Of a stretch of 64,000 nucleotides of DNA, positions 33,237 through 43,983 are shown piece by piece. The DNA comes from JAUIET01 sp039111475 (GTDB lineage: Bacteria; Pseudomonadota; Gammaproteobacteria; Pseudomonadales; JAUIET01). The position numbers and the translations under genes are program-made. Position 1 is the stretch's first letter. Every line of letters starts with the position of its first letter. The notes below the pieces were generated by a model that searched no databases, was not told where the DNA came from, and was given only the letters and a program-made list of their open reading frames with translations. Location: the NCBI GenBank assembly GCA_039111475.1, contig JBCCIP010000014.1, positions 1 to 64,000 of the forward strand, given 5' to 3'.

Positions 33237-34667
33237 TCAAGCAGCTCGCTGCATGCTGAGTACATCTTGAATCAGGTTTTCCATTACAAAAGGATTGATC
33301 TGGTCCACATCAAGCACGTTGTAAATAGTGATTGGCTCAGCTTTTCCGCGCACTCGAATTTGCCGCTGCGGCTCCACTTGTAGCGTTTTGTGCTGCGATA
33401 CGCGCTCATACAAACCTTCTTCAATAATAATCTGGCCACTGCGAGCTTCGTTGGAAAGTCGCGAAGCCAGATTAACCGAATCACCTACCACTGTATATTC
33501 AAGTCGATTGTTGGAGCCGAGTAAACCGGCCAACATCTGACCACTGTTAACACCTATGCGCAATTCAACTGCGAATTCCCCATCGTCAAGTCGTTTTTGA
33601 TTCAGGCGGTTGATCAATTTTTGCATCAGCACAGCACAGGCTACCGCATGAAATTCGTGTTGAGGATCTTCTTTGGGTGCGCCGAATACCACCATAGCGC
33701 AATCGCCAATGAATTTATCAATGGTGCCGAAATACGCTTTGGCGCACGCCTCGAGATGATTGAAGTATTCGTTCAGCAGCTCACTCACTTCGCGTGGCGA
33801 CAATTGCTCGCTGATGTGAGTAAAACCGACGATATCGGCGAACAATACGGTAGCATTCACCTGCTGGCCGCCATCGCGAATTGTGTCCAACTGATCGATC
33901 ACTTCGCTTGCCACACCCTTGGTCAGCATCTGCTCCATCAGGTCTTCAAGCTGGTTCTTTCTGTTCAAACCAGTACCCATTTCGTTGATGGCATTAATTA
34001 ACTGGCCAAACTCATCCTGTCGTTGGGTCGTAATTGGCGAGAATTTTCCATTGCGAATATTGTTGCTGGCAGCAACTAATTGATGCAAGGGCCCAGTCAA
34101 ACGCCGGCTGAGTAAATAGATCAGGGCGCAAATAGCCAGTAGCAAGCTGCCACTGATACCTGCAACCCATACCAGCGACTTTTGGCTCGAACGCAGCAAG
34201 GCGGCCTGGGAATAGCTGGCAACCGCATAACCCGCTGTAACGCCCTTAAATCGGATTGGCTCAATATGAATTGACAGGGTTTCCACGCGCGGGCGTTTTC
34301 GATCATCCGGTACTGACATCTGCAGTTCCTGATAAGGCTTGTCAAACAGCAGCTCGTCGCGGTCTGGAAGCATGCCATCGTTGGCAACCAGCAGTCCATC
34401 CAGATCAAATATGCCAGCCCCCAGAATGCGCTCGTTGGCAGCAATCTTTTTGGTCAGCGCCTGTAATTGATAGGTCTCATCGGTAAACAGAGGCTCTACA
34501 GCATTGTTAGCCAGCTGCTCTGTGATCAGTGTACTGTAGTCATAGCTGTGCGCACTCACCAGTCGAGACTGGTTGTTAAGCAGCACGACCGTTAGCAAAG
34601 CAATGCCCAATATCACCAGTACACTGATGCTTAGAGCGAGCTTTAGAGCGATGGGTATTCTTGGCAC
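33237..34667 (-). CDS. Membrane-bound class III adenylate/guanylate cyclase with HAMP domain
   Basis: Signal transducer of about 476 residues: an N-terminal membrane helix (about residues 8-30), a periplasmic sensor domain (to about 165), a second helix, a HAMP linker (SRRLTGPLHQLVAASNNIRNG) and a cytoplasmic class III cyclase domain. The catalytic motif LFADIVGFT near 265 holds a metal-binding Asp, and EYTVVGDSVNLASRL near 390 the second half of the site. The open frame begins at a TTG (34691); I prefer GTG 34667 with GGGA upstream. Substrate ATP is likely but GTP is not excluded. Coupled to the TPR lipoprotein gene. Confidence 0.87.
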   Translation of the reverse strand: MPRIPIALKLALSISVLVILGIALLTVVLLNNQSRLVSAHSYDYSTLITEQLANNAVEPLFTDETYQLQALTKKIAANERILGAGIFDLDGLLVANDGMLPDRDELLFDKPYQELQMSVPDDRKRPRVETLSIHIEPIRFKGVTAGYAVASYSQAALLRSSQKSLVWVAGISGSLLLAICALIYLLSRRLTGPLHQLVAASNNIRNGKFSPITTQRQDEFGQLINAINEMGTGLNRKNQLEDLMEQMLTKGVASEVIDQLDTIRDGGQQVNATVLFADIVGFTHISEQLSPREVSELLNEYFNHLEACAKAYFGTIDKFIGDCAMVVFGAPKEDPQHEFHAVACAVLMQKLINRLNQKRLDDGEFAVELRIGVNSGQMLAGLLGSNNRLEYTVVGDSVNLASRLSNEARSGQIIIEEGLYERVSQHKTLQVEPQRQIRVRGKAEPITIYNVLDVDQINPFVMENLIQDVLSMQRAA

Positions 34668-35122
34668 CAGGGGTTTTGTCCCGCAAATCAATCAGTGTTT
34701 ATGCGCATGCCAATGCATGTGCATCAGGTGGCTTGTCTATGCGCGTGAGCGCCTTGCCCGAGAAAACAACAAGCCTCGTTTAACAATAGTTTATGCGTTA
34801 AAAAACAACCAGTTAGCGATGTACGGTACCGATGAACGGTAGGCATCGTCCGCTTACCGCCATATTAACCAGTGAATTCTGGCCAGTTTGGCGTAAATCA
34901 CATTTAAATGGCCAAATATGCCAAGCCAAGAGAATGGCTTGGCTGACATTGGTCTGGTGTGCCGCGACACAGCGTACTAAGCTATGAAACAAGCCTGAGT
35001 CAACTATGCACAAGCATATTGGGATTGGCGGCGCCAAAGGCTATAATGCGCGCCGCCCGTGCCTGATGATTAATGCCCGGTCACCGACGTTTTCAACCTT
35101 GCTTCTTCGAGAGATCGTTATT
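34668..35122. other. Gene-free divergent intergenic region with several dyads
   Basis: No convincing frame is seen here. It holds a strong imperfect hairpin at 34701-34724 (ATGCGCATGC / GCATGTGCAT, nine of ten paired, four-base loop), a perfect one at 34921-34942 (CCAAGCCA / TGGCTTGG), direct repeats of ACGGTA at about 34822-34842, and the likely promoter of the cytochrome c5 gene at its right side. It serves the leftward cyclase operon and the rightward cytochrome gene. Confidence 0.5.
35019..35047 (+). promoter_or_regulatory. Sigma-70-type promoter for the cytochrome c5 gene
   Basis: TTGGGA, 17-base spacer, TATAAT. Ideal spacing and a perfect -10, about 75 bases before the chosen start codon. 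Confidence 0.6.
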
Positions 35123-35560
35123 TTGAACATTCGCACACCGCTTACCTCTTCATTGTCGTGTTTGGCACTTCTTTTGGGATTGATGCTGTCTATGAGCCTA
35201 CAGGCCTCTGAAAAAATGGCGCAGGAAATAGCTGACCGGACCAAGCCGGTAGGTGACGTGTGTGTTGAAGGCGACCCTTGCGCGGCCCAGGCGGCCAGTG
35301 CGGCCAAGCCCACTGGACCACGAAGCGGTGAAGATATTTATTCGGCCTCATGCACCAGCTGCCACGCACTGGGTGTTGCCGGTGCGCCGACGTTTGGTGA
35401 TGTTGCAATGTGGGCGCCGCGAATCGCCAAAGGCGTTGACACTTTGTACGCAAACTCAATCAATGGCATCAACGCCATGCCGCCTAAAGGCCTGTGCATG
35501 GATTGCTCTGACGAAGAAATTCAGGCTGTGGTTGACTATATGCTGGATGCCGTCAGGTAG
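35123..35560 (+). CDS. Cytochrome c5 family protein
   Basis: Small periplasmic monoheme cytochrome. From TTG 35123 (GAGAG nine bases upstream) it is 145 residues with a clean signal peptide ending LQAS; an ATG at 35066 would give an odd, long N-terminus. The mature protein has the heme site CTSCH near residue 72, the c5 features GAPTFGDVAMWAPR, MPPKG with the Met ligand, and the extra CMDC pair typical of c5. A spacer rich in Ala/Pro (residues 45-60) precedes the domain. Confidence 0.88.
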   Translation: MNIRTPLTSSLSCLALLLGLMLSMSLQASEKMAQEIADRTKPVGDVCVEGDPCAAQAASAAKPTGPRSGEDIYSASCTSCHALGVAGAPTFGDVAMWAPRIAKGVDTLYANSINGINAMPPKGLCMDCSDEEIQAVVDYMLDAVR

Positions 35561-35582
35561 CTCAGCTCTTGATCTACGCGGC

Positions 35583-36065
35583 TTAGTATATTCCCGCTAG
35601 CCGCCTTGCCTGCCAGAACCTTGGTGCCCAGTAGCTGCTGTTCATGTCAGATTGGGTAACGCCAGCACTTTTTGAGGCGTGGATAAACTGGCCATCGTTT
35701 AGATAGATACCAACATGTCTAACCCCGCGGCCGGTGCGGAAGAACACCAGGTCACCGGTTCTAAGCTGGCTCTTGGATATTTTCTTCCCTTCACGAACTT
35801 GCAGCTCGGTAGTACGGGGTAAAGCGCTGTCAAATTGTCGCTGAAAGGTGTTCTGAACAAAACCGGAGCAATCGATACCACGCCTGCTATTGCCTCCTAA
35901 ACGATACGGTGTTCCGCGCCATTCAGCGAGCTGCGCGTATAAGGCGCTTTCAACCGTATTTGACTTACCAGTCGGCCTGGTATCTTGCTCGTACACGTTA
36001 GCCGGGCCTGTGCACGCTGACAGCGCAGTGATAAACAAAATAATGGCGGTGATTCGGGCTGGCAT
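35583..36065 (-). CDS. NlpC/P60 family lipoprotein peptidase
   Basis: Probable murein endopeptidase, 160 residues. The signal sequence ends in a lipobox (ALSAC, Cys near residue 18), so it is membrane anchored. The papain-like NlpC/P60 domain has its catalytic Cys in GIDCSGFV (near 66) and His in RHVGIYL (near 116) and FIHAS as third element. It resembles MepS/Spr in size and layout. The frame extends to 36083; ATG 36065 gives a normal signal peptide. It lies 30 bases beyond the rep stop on the same strand. Confidence 0.88.
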   Translation of the reverse strand: MPARITAIILFITALSACTGPANVYEQDTRPTGKSNTVESALYAQLAEWRGTPYRLGGNSRRGIDCSGFVQNTFQRQFDSALPRTTELQVREGKKISKSQLRTGDLVFFRTGRGVRHVGIYLNDGQFIHASKSAGVTQSDMNSSYWAPRFWQARRLAGIY

Positions 36066-36094
36066 AAGGCTTGAGTGTAGCAAAGCGAGCTGGC

Positions 36095-38173
36095 CTAATC
36101 GAACAAGGCCTTCAAGCCCGACAGCGTTTGCTCACCGCGTTGCTGGTTCGCTTCCGGCGACGCTGAATTGCGCTGTGGCCAATGAATGCAATCACCAGGC
36201 AGCTCATCCAGGAAGCGCGAAGGCTCGCAATCAATAACATGACCATGTTGCTTACGTTTGCGTGTGTAGACCATCGTGAGTGTTTCCTGCGCCCGGGTGA
36301 TACCCACATAGGCGAGCCGGCGTTCCTCGTCGATATTCCCTTCGTCGATACTGTTGTGGTGCGGCAAAATGCGTTCTTCTACACCCATCATAAATACGTG
36401 TCTAAACTCCAGGCCTTTGGCTGCGTGCAGGGTTAGCAGTTGAATCTGGTCCAACTCTTCTTCATTTTCCTGTCGTTCCAGCATGTCTCGCAACACCAGT
36501 TTCCCGATCACTGCATCGATCGCTTGATCCGTTTCTTCCTGTTCGTCCCGATTATTTAAATCTTTCTCGATAGTAGCCAACAAAAACTGCACGTTCGCCC
36601 AGCGCTTCTCCGCTGCTGCTGGGGTGCTGCTGTTTTGCAGCAACCAATCTTCATAGCCTATATCTGTAAGCAGTTCGCGTACGGCCGCCATAGGGCTATC
36701 ACTGAGAAAACGTTGCTTGGCGACTAGCCAATCAGTGAAGACGCGCACTGATTGCGCTGCTTTCCCAGTTAATTGAGTGTACAAACCCATCTCTGAACAG
36801 GCGCTTAACAGACCACAATCGCGGCTTTTCGCGTAGGCCGCTACTGTCTCTAGGGTCTGGGCGCCGATACCTCGCCTGGGCACGTTGACTACGCGCAGGA
36901 AAGCACTGTCGTCGTCTGGATTAACCAACAAGCGCAAATACCCCATCACGTCCTTGATTTCATTACGGGCGAAAAACGATGTGCCGCCACTGATTCGATA
37001 TGGTAGTTGATCCGCTTGCAACCGCATCTCTAGCAGCCTGGCTTGAAAATTACCCCTATAAAGCACGGCGAAATCCGACAGGTCCGCGCTCGAGCGCAAT
37101 CGCCTGTCAAGAATAGAGTCGACGATGTAGTCGATCTCATCCTGGTCGTCCGTGCGGCATTCGATTCGAATCGGTTCGCCTGGTGCAAGACTACTCCACA
37201 GCTGTTTTTCAAACACATGAGGGTTGTTGGCGATCAGCTGGTTGGCCGCGTTCAATATCGTGGGGGTGGAGCGGTAATTTTGCTCCAGTTTCACTAATTC
37301 AAGCTGATGGTAGTCTTCTTGCAGCTTTCCCAGATTTTCAGGGCGGGCACCGCGCCAGGCATAAATGGACTGGTCGTCATCGCCTACTACCGTGAGCATT
37401 TGCCGGGATGACGTTAACAACTGCACCAGCTCATACTGGCTGGTATTGGTATCTTGATACTCATCCACCAATAAATAGTGCACCCGCGACTGCCACTTTT
37501 CCAACAACTCCGGATTGTCGCGTAAGGCCAGAACCGGACGATATATCAAGTCGTCGAAATCCACCGCATTGTATGCAGCCAGGCTTCGTTGATAACGCTC
37601 AAACACGGCGGCTGCCTGCAACTCCACAGGATTGCTGGCCAGATGACGCACATCTGCAGGGCGCAGTAACTCGTTTTTCCACTCCGAGATCAGATATTGG
37701 CAGGTTTTGACAATCTCCATCTCATCACCGCGCTCATGCATTGCAAGCTCTTTTAGCAATCCCATGGTGTCTTCGGCATCGAAAATAGAAAAGCCGCTAT
37801 TGAGCTCGAACGTAGCGAGATCTCGGCGAAGAATTTGCAGACCCAGCGTATGAAAGGTGGAGATACCCACGCCACGGGCTTGCTTGCCCAAGGTGATGCT
37901 AAGCCGATGACGCATTTCCTGCGCCGCCTTGTTGGTGAACGTGACGGCGATAATCTTATTGGGTGCATAGCCACATTGGCCAACCAGATACGCAATTTTT
38001 TCCGTGATTACACGGGTTTTGCCACTGCCGGCACCTGCCAACACAAGCATAGGGCCGTCAATGTATTTAACCGCGCGTAGTTGCGGTGCGTTCAAAGCGT
38101 TCAACGAAGTGTACTGCAAAGGGAATTCAGCGGGCGCGTATAGTAACAGACGTACTCCCTTGTTGAGCGACAA
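36095..38173 (-). CDS. rep: ATP-dependent DNA helicase Rep
   Basis: Superfamily 1A 3'-5' helicase that clears replication forks. About 670-690 residues with Walker A LAGAGSGKTRVI near 46, motif II DEYQDTN, motif III VGDDDQSIYAWRGA, motif IV-VI through LLTLHAAKGLEF and VGITRAQETL. It ends earlier than UvrD and the N-terminal spacing fits Rep. The start is uncertain: the frame opens at TTG 38173, but E. coli Rep aligns only from about 38119 or 38104 (also TTG codons), so the true protein may be 18-23 residues shorter. Confidence 0.92.
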   Translation of the reverse strand: MSLNKGVRLLLYAPAEFPLQYTSLNALNAPQLRAVKYIDGPMLVLAGAGSGKTRVITEKIAYLVGQCGYAPNKIIAVTFTNKAAQEMRHRLSITLGKQARGVGISTFHTLGLQILRRDLATFELNSGFSIFDAEDTMGLLKELAMHERGDEMEIVKTCQYLISEWKNELLRPADVRHLASNPVELQAAAVFERYQRSLAAYNAVDFDDLIYRPVLALRDNPELLEKWQSRVHYLLVDEYQDTNTSQYELVQLLTSSRQMLTVVGDDDQSIYAWRGARPENLGKLQEDYHQLELVKLEQNYRSTPTILNAANQLIANNPHVFEKQLWSSLAPGEPIRIECRTDDQDEIDYIVDSILDRRLRSSADLSDFAVLYRGNFQARLLEMRLQADQLPYRISGGTSFFARNEIKDVMGYLRLLVNPDDDSAFLRVVNVPRRGIGAQTLETVAAYAKSRDCGLLSACSEMGLYTQLTGKAAQSVRVFTDWLVAKQRFLSDSPMAAVRELLTDIGYEDWLLQNSSTPAAAEKRWANVQFLLATIEKDLNNRDEQEETDQAIDAVIGKLVLRDMLERQENEEELDQIQLLTLHAAKGLEFRHVFMMGVEERILPHHNSIDEGNIDEERRLAYVGITRAQETLTMVYTRKRKQHGHVIDCEPSRFLDELPGDCIHWPQRNSASPEANQQRGEQTLSGLKALFD

Positions 38174-39979
38174 ATGGCAGGTCTACTCATTGCAAACATG
38201 GGTGAATTACTGCACAGTCGTACTTGCATGGAATTGTCATTGGTACCCCACAGCGGGGTTGAAAAAGCGCTGCATAGCAGTACGCGTGTGCTCTTGGTGA
38301 GTGAGAGAAAGAGCGACTATTTGCGCGTGTCTCACGTACTCTCGGCGATCGATGCGCGGCGCTTTGAACTCACCTGGTGCGCCGATCTTGAGCACGCTCT
38401 GGAAGCCATGCTTAGCCAAATTCATGACGTTGTTTTACTTGACTACAACCCGGAATTCGCGCCGGATGAAGGCCGGCGTTTGTTGCACGCAGCCAACCAG
38501 CATGGCTGCACAGAGCCCATCATTGTATTAACCGACACCCTGGATCAACAGCTGGATCAGGAGGTGATCAAAGCGGGCGCATCAGACTACTTAACCAAAG
38601 CCCAGCTGAATACACGTGTGTTGGAGCGTGCAATTCGTTATGCGCTGGACCGCAAACAAGCTGAGCTCAAGTTATCACGCCTGGCGCATTACGACGCGCT
38701 GAGCGGCGTGCCCAACCGGGTATTGTTTAAAGATCGACTTGAGCGCGCCATACAACGTGCTGAGCGTGGGCATCAAGGGGTTGCCTTGCTGTTTCTGGAT
38801 TTTGACGGCTTTAAAGCCGTTAACGATACCTACGGTCACGACGCCGGAGACCGCTTGATTGAGCTAATTGCCGAGCGATTGTCCGCATGCATGCGAAAAA
38901 CTGACAGCGTAGCGCGCCTCGGTGGCGATGAATTTACGGTGGTTCTGGAAGACGTGAATTCGCGTGCCGATATTATCAACGTGGCGCGTAAAATTATCCG
39001 CACGGTCGCCAAGCCCTTTCCTATTATGGGAAATCAGATTGTTGCAGGTTGCAGCATAGGTATTGCACCTTACCCCGATGCAGGCACTGATTTTGACACC
39101 TTGTTGAAGCACGCTGACACAGCAATGTATCAGGCCAAAGAGATACAGGGCAGCGCCTACAAGTTCTACAGCGACCAAATGAGCGCCGATGCGCTGGATC
39201 ACAATCGGCTGGACAAAGAACTTAAGCAAGCGTCGCAAAACAGTGAGTGGCTGCTGCACTTCCAACCCAGAGTTGATTTGGCCAGCCGGAAAATCAATGG
39301 CATTGAATGCTTATTGCGCTGGCAGCACCCGTCTAATGGCTTATTGAAACCGGAAGACTTTATCCTTACGGCGGAAGAAACCGGCCAAATAGTTCAGATC
39401 GGTTATTGGGTAATACACGAGGCTTGCCAGGTGCTGAGCAAGCTGGATGACCTGGGTTACCCGGCATTGAATGTGGCAGTCAATTTATCGTTGCAGCAAA
39501 TTCAGGACCCAGCCTTTGTCGCCACGGTTACTCAAATCATCGAACAGAGCGGTATTGATGCGCGTCGTTTGGAGCTCGAAATTGCCGAGCCTGCCTTGAT
39601 GCATAACGTAGAAGAAAAGCTGAGTATTATGGAAGCGGTACACGCGCTCGGCCCTACCTTCACATTAGACAGTTTTGGCACCGGATTTTCGTCGTTTCCG
39701 CAAATGCAGCGCCTACCAATTCAAGCGGTGAAAGTTGATCGCAGTGTGGTGCAAAATGTATTAAGTAGCGACTCTGATGCAAAAATAGTGAAAGCCATGA
39801 TTAATTTGGCCAAAAGCCTGGACCTTAACATTGTGGCTGAAGGTGCTGAGACAATAGAACAGGTTCGCTTTCTGAAGAAGCACCAGTGTGACGCGATGCA
39901 AGGGCACTACTTTAGTGAAGCTGTGCCATTCGACGCATTGTGCCAGCTATTAAACGCTAAAGTGTTGCTGGCGGTGTGA
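38174..39979 (+). CDS. REC-GGDEF-EAL response regulator, EAL probably degenerate
   Basis: A 601-residue cyclic di-GMP signalling protein. Receiver domain at about residues 36-155 (phospho-acceptor Asp in VVLLDYNP, Lys in YLTKA), GGDEF domain at 165-330 with intact LGGDEF near 255 and an I-site RKTD five residues before, EAL domain at 345-595. In the EAL domain several catalytic motifs deviate: ECL replaces EAL and DSFGTG replaces DDFGTG, losing an Asp usually needed for metal binding, while KVDRS and AEGAE remain. Cyclase activity looks possible, phosphodiesterase activity doubtful. No partner kinase adjacent. Its ATG abuts the rep frame head to head. Confidence 0.88.
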   Translation: MAGLLIANMGELLHSRTCMELSLVPHSGVEKALHSSTRVLLVSERKSDYLRVSHVLSAIDARRFELTWCADLEHALEAMLSQIHDVVLLDYNPEFAPDEGRRLLHAANQHGCTEPIIVLTDTLDQQLDQEVIKAGASDYLTKAQLNTRVLERAIRYALDRKQAELKLSRLAHYDALSGVPNRVLFKDRLERAIQRAERGHQGVALLFLDFDGFKAVNDTYGHDAGDRLIELIAERLSACMRKTDSVARLGGDEFTVVLEDVNSRADIINVARKIIRTVAKPFPIMGNQIVAGCSIGIAPYPDAGTDFDTLLKHADTAMYQAKEIQGSAYKFYSDQMSADALDHNRLDKELKQASQNSEWLLHFQPRVDLASRKINGIECLLRWQHPSNGLLKPEDFILTAEETGQIVQIGYWVIHEACQVLSKLDDLGYPALNVAVNLSLQQIQDPAFVATVTQIIEQSGIDARRLELEIAEPALMHNVEEKLSIMEAVHALGPTFTLDSFGTGFSSFPQMQRLPIQAVKVDRSVVQNVLSSDSDAKIVKAMINLAKSLDLNIVAEGAETIEQVRFLKKHQCDAMQGHYFSEAVPFDALCQLLNAKVLLAV

Positions 39980-40617
39980 ACGAGTCAATCGGTTCTGTGG
40001 CGACCGCGCCACATTCCACGGCTAAATATTCAGCGCGTATTGCAGGGGCCACTGACGCAGAGCTGGTAGCCAAGATACTCGCCGACGCTTTTCATCAAGA
40101 TCCTGTGGTTCGCTGGGTCATTCCAGACTCGAAATACGATAAGAAGTTTTTCACGATTGACCTCTCGCAGGCTTATTTGCCGCATAGACATTGCTGGGTC
40201 CTTGCTGGTGGCGAAGGCGCAGCTTGCTGGTTGCCCCCTGATGCGGAGGTCAATGGCGCTTCCATATTGCCATTGCTCAGTGTGTTCGTTCCGCTTACTC
40301 TCAAATACGGGTTTCAATGTGTTAAGCGCGGTGGTGTGATAGAACGGGTGTTTGCTGAGCATCGACCGAAACAGCGTCACTACTATTTGCATATGCTGGG
40401 TGCCAGACATGATCAGCAGGGTAAGGGTGTGGGCAGCGCATTGCTAAGAGAAGGTTTGAAAGTGGTTGATGAACACGCAATGCCCGCGTATCTCGAAAGC
40501 TCTAACGAAAACAACCTGCCGTTGTATGAACGCTTCGGTTTTCGCACCACCAGCGAACAAACACTTGGAATTGGTGGGCCCAGAGTATGGTTTATGTGGC
40601 GCGAGGCACAAACCTGA
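39976..40617 (+). CDS. GNAT family N-acetyltransferase
   Basis: A 213-residue acetyl-CoA-dependent transferase. The N-terminal half (ATDAELVAKILADAFHQDPV) and the acetyl-CoA loop DQQGKGVGSALL near residue 140 followed by YLESSNENNLPLYERFGF are typical of the GNAT group with C-terminal WR-type endings. Start GTG overlaps the stop of the preceding GGDEF-EAL gene (GTGA), so translation is coupled. Substrate unknown. Confidence 0.85.
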   Translation: MNESIGSVATAPHSTAKYSARIAGATDAELVAKILADAFHQDPVVRWVIPDSKYDKKFFTIDLSQAYLPHRHCWVLAGGEGAACWLPPDAEVNGASILPLLSVFVPLTLKYGFQCVKRGGVIERVFAEHRPKQRHYYLHMLGARHDQQGKGVGSALLREGLKVVDEHAMPAYLESSNENNLPLYERFGFRTTSEQTLGIGGPRVWFMWREAQT

Positions 40618-40626
40618 AAATCGCAA

Positions 40627-42021
40627 TCAAAGCATAAATCCGCTATCCGTGCTGGAGAAGTTTGCCAGATTCGGAAACACGCTGCTCAACTGATTTTCTT
40701 CTGCGCCAAACCACCGCGCCAAGGTGGCGCCGTACTGGTCAACCGACGTGGTAGGTATAATTCGGCCCTGACCAGAGTCCTGTGGGCCGCCTATTTCAAT
40801 TTCGGGCATTACGCCATAAATGTCTTGCCCGCGCACTGCACCACCCATTATCAACTGATGCCCACCCCAGCCGTGATCACTGCCATCGCCATTACTGGTT
40901 AAGGTACGTCCGAAATCAGCCGCGGTAAATGTGGTAACAGAGTTTTGTAAGCCCAATTCCTCGGTTGCCGAATAAAAAGACGCCATTGCTTCGCTCAATT
41001 CTGTGAGCAAGAGGGGATGGCGGTCGGCCTGATCGCTGTGCGTGTCCCAGCCGCCGAAACCAACAAAGAATATTTGCCGCGACATATCCAAGGCGTCGCT
41101 AGCGCCAATTAACTGCGCCACCATATTCAATGATGCACCCAACTGGCCTTGAGGGAAAGAAGTGTTAAATGCGGCAACGTCCGCCAGGGCGTCACCTACG
41201 TCCCCCGACAAAGCTTGCGCCTGTAAACGCGTATTCGCAAATTCATCGCTGAACAAGGACACGTTGTTTTTATCCAGCAAGGCTTGATAAGCCTGCGCTC
41301 GGCGCTGCTCCTGCGTGCCCGTGGCTTCAGGGTTTACCCCAAGCAGTGGGATAACACCCGAAGGAGACACATTGTAGGGTAAGCCAGAACTGCTGAATTG
41401 CATCAGGTTCGCACCGCTTAAAGATATATTCATTGAAAGCTGTTGATTGGTATTCTGATAAGCTAACAAATCTGATAAGCGCCCTGCCCACCCCACCGGC
41501 GTTGGTGCTTCTGGCGCCAGGCTCTGCCAAAAGTCTTGCTGGTCGTTATGAGAAAACAATCGGGGCGGCAAAGCGACCGTCTCACTCAGGTAGCTATCAC
41601 GTGTGGTGGGCTCAATCAAAGCGCCAACGTTTGCCTGAATGGCCAGATTGCCGCTTTGAAACAAATTTTGCGCCGCTTCCATACCCGGGTGAAACCCATA
41701 TTCATTGCCGTCTGGCGACAAGGCCGTTAACGGTAACAGCGCACTCTGGTCTACCGCCAGTGTTTGCCTGGCCGTAGCGTATTGCTGGTATGCACTGTTG
41801 CTGCGTGGCACAAGCATATTGAAAGAATCATTACCCCCATAAAGAAAAATGCAAACCATGGCTTTGTAATCGCCGCTGGATTGTGCCAAGGCTTTACTGA
41901 TTCCCATGCTACTCATGACACTTGCGCCGGCACCAAGTGCCATACCGTTGCGCAAAAAACCGCGGCGGCTGCTGCCCAGCGTTTTTCTTCCGTTGGTAAG
42001 TATTCGTGATGACTTGCTCAT
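40627..42021 (-). CDS. DUF1501 family Tat-exported protein
   Basis: A 464-residue protein with a twin-arginine signal (SSRRGFLRNGMALGAGASV at residues 16-34), hence folded before export. The rest matches DUF1501, a sulfatase/alkaline-phosphatase-like fold family, with YGGNDSFNMLVP near 58, GGWDTHSDQ near 325 and the terminal DHGWGGHQLIMGG block. ATG 42021 has GAGGAG five bases upstream. It follows the DUF1800 gene on the same strand; such pairs occur together in many bacteria. Substrate is unknown. Confidence 0.9.
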   Translation of the reverse strand: MSKSSRILTNGRKTLGSSRRGFLRNGMALGAGASVMSSMGISKALAQSSGDYKAMVCIFLYGGNDSFNMLVPRSNSAYQQYATARQTLAVDQSALLPLTALSPDGNEYGFHPGMEAAQNLFQSGNLAIQANVGALIEPTTRDSYLSETVALPPRLFSHNDQQDFWQSLAPEAPTPVGWAGRLSDLLAYQNTNQQLSMNISLSGANLMQFSSSGLPYNVSPSGVIPLLGVNPEATGTQEQRRAQAYQALLDKNNVSLFSDEFANTRLQAQALSGDVGDALADVAAFNTSFPQGQLGASLNMVAQLIGASDALDMSRQIFFVGFGGWDTHSDQADRHPLLLTELSEAMASFYSATEELGLQNSVTTFTAADFGRTLTSNGDGSDHGWGGHQLIMGGAVRGQDIYGVMPEIEIGGPQDSGQGRIIPTTSVDQYGATLARWFGAEENQLSSVFPNLANFSSTDSGFML

Positions 42022-42055
42022 AGTAACTCCTCGCATTTCAATTTGTGACAGTCCG

Positions 42056-43840
<1,785 letters not shown>

Positions 43841-43848
43841 CGAATAAC

Positions 43849-43899
43849 CCTCACAAGCTGGTTCTTGCCCTGCCGCGTGTTTGCGGCGTGCTTGTGGGG
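43849..43899 (-). promoter_or_regulatory. Leader hairpin covering the DUF1800 ribosome binding site
   Basis: On the minus strand CCCCACAAGC pairs with GCTTGTGAGG (nine of ten), enclosing an inner GCCGC/GCGGC stem. The 3' arm contains GAGG of the Shine-Dalgarno GAGGG, eight bases before the ATG at 43840. This could repress or thermally gate translation. Confidence 0.45.
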
Positions 43900-43983
43900 A
43901 TTAACCCGCCCTTTTCTATTTGGTTGACATGAGATCTTTCAATCGGACGAACGGTAGCCAGATCAACTGTGTCTCAGGCATTG

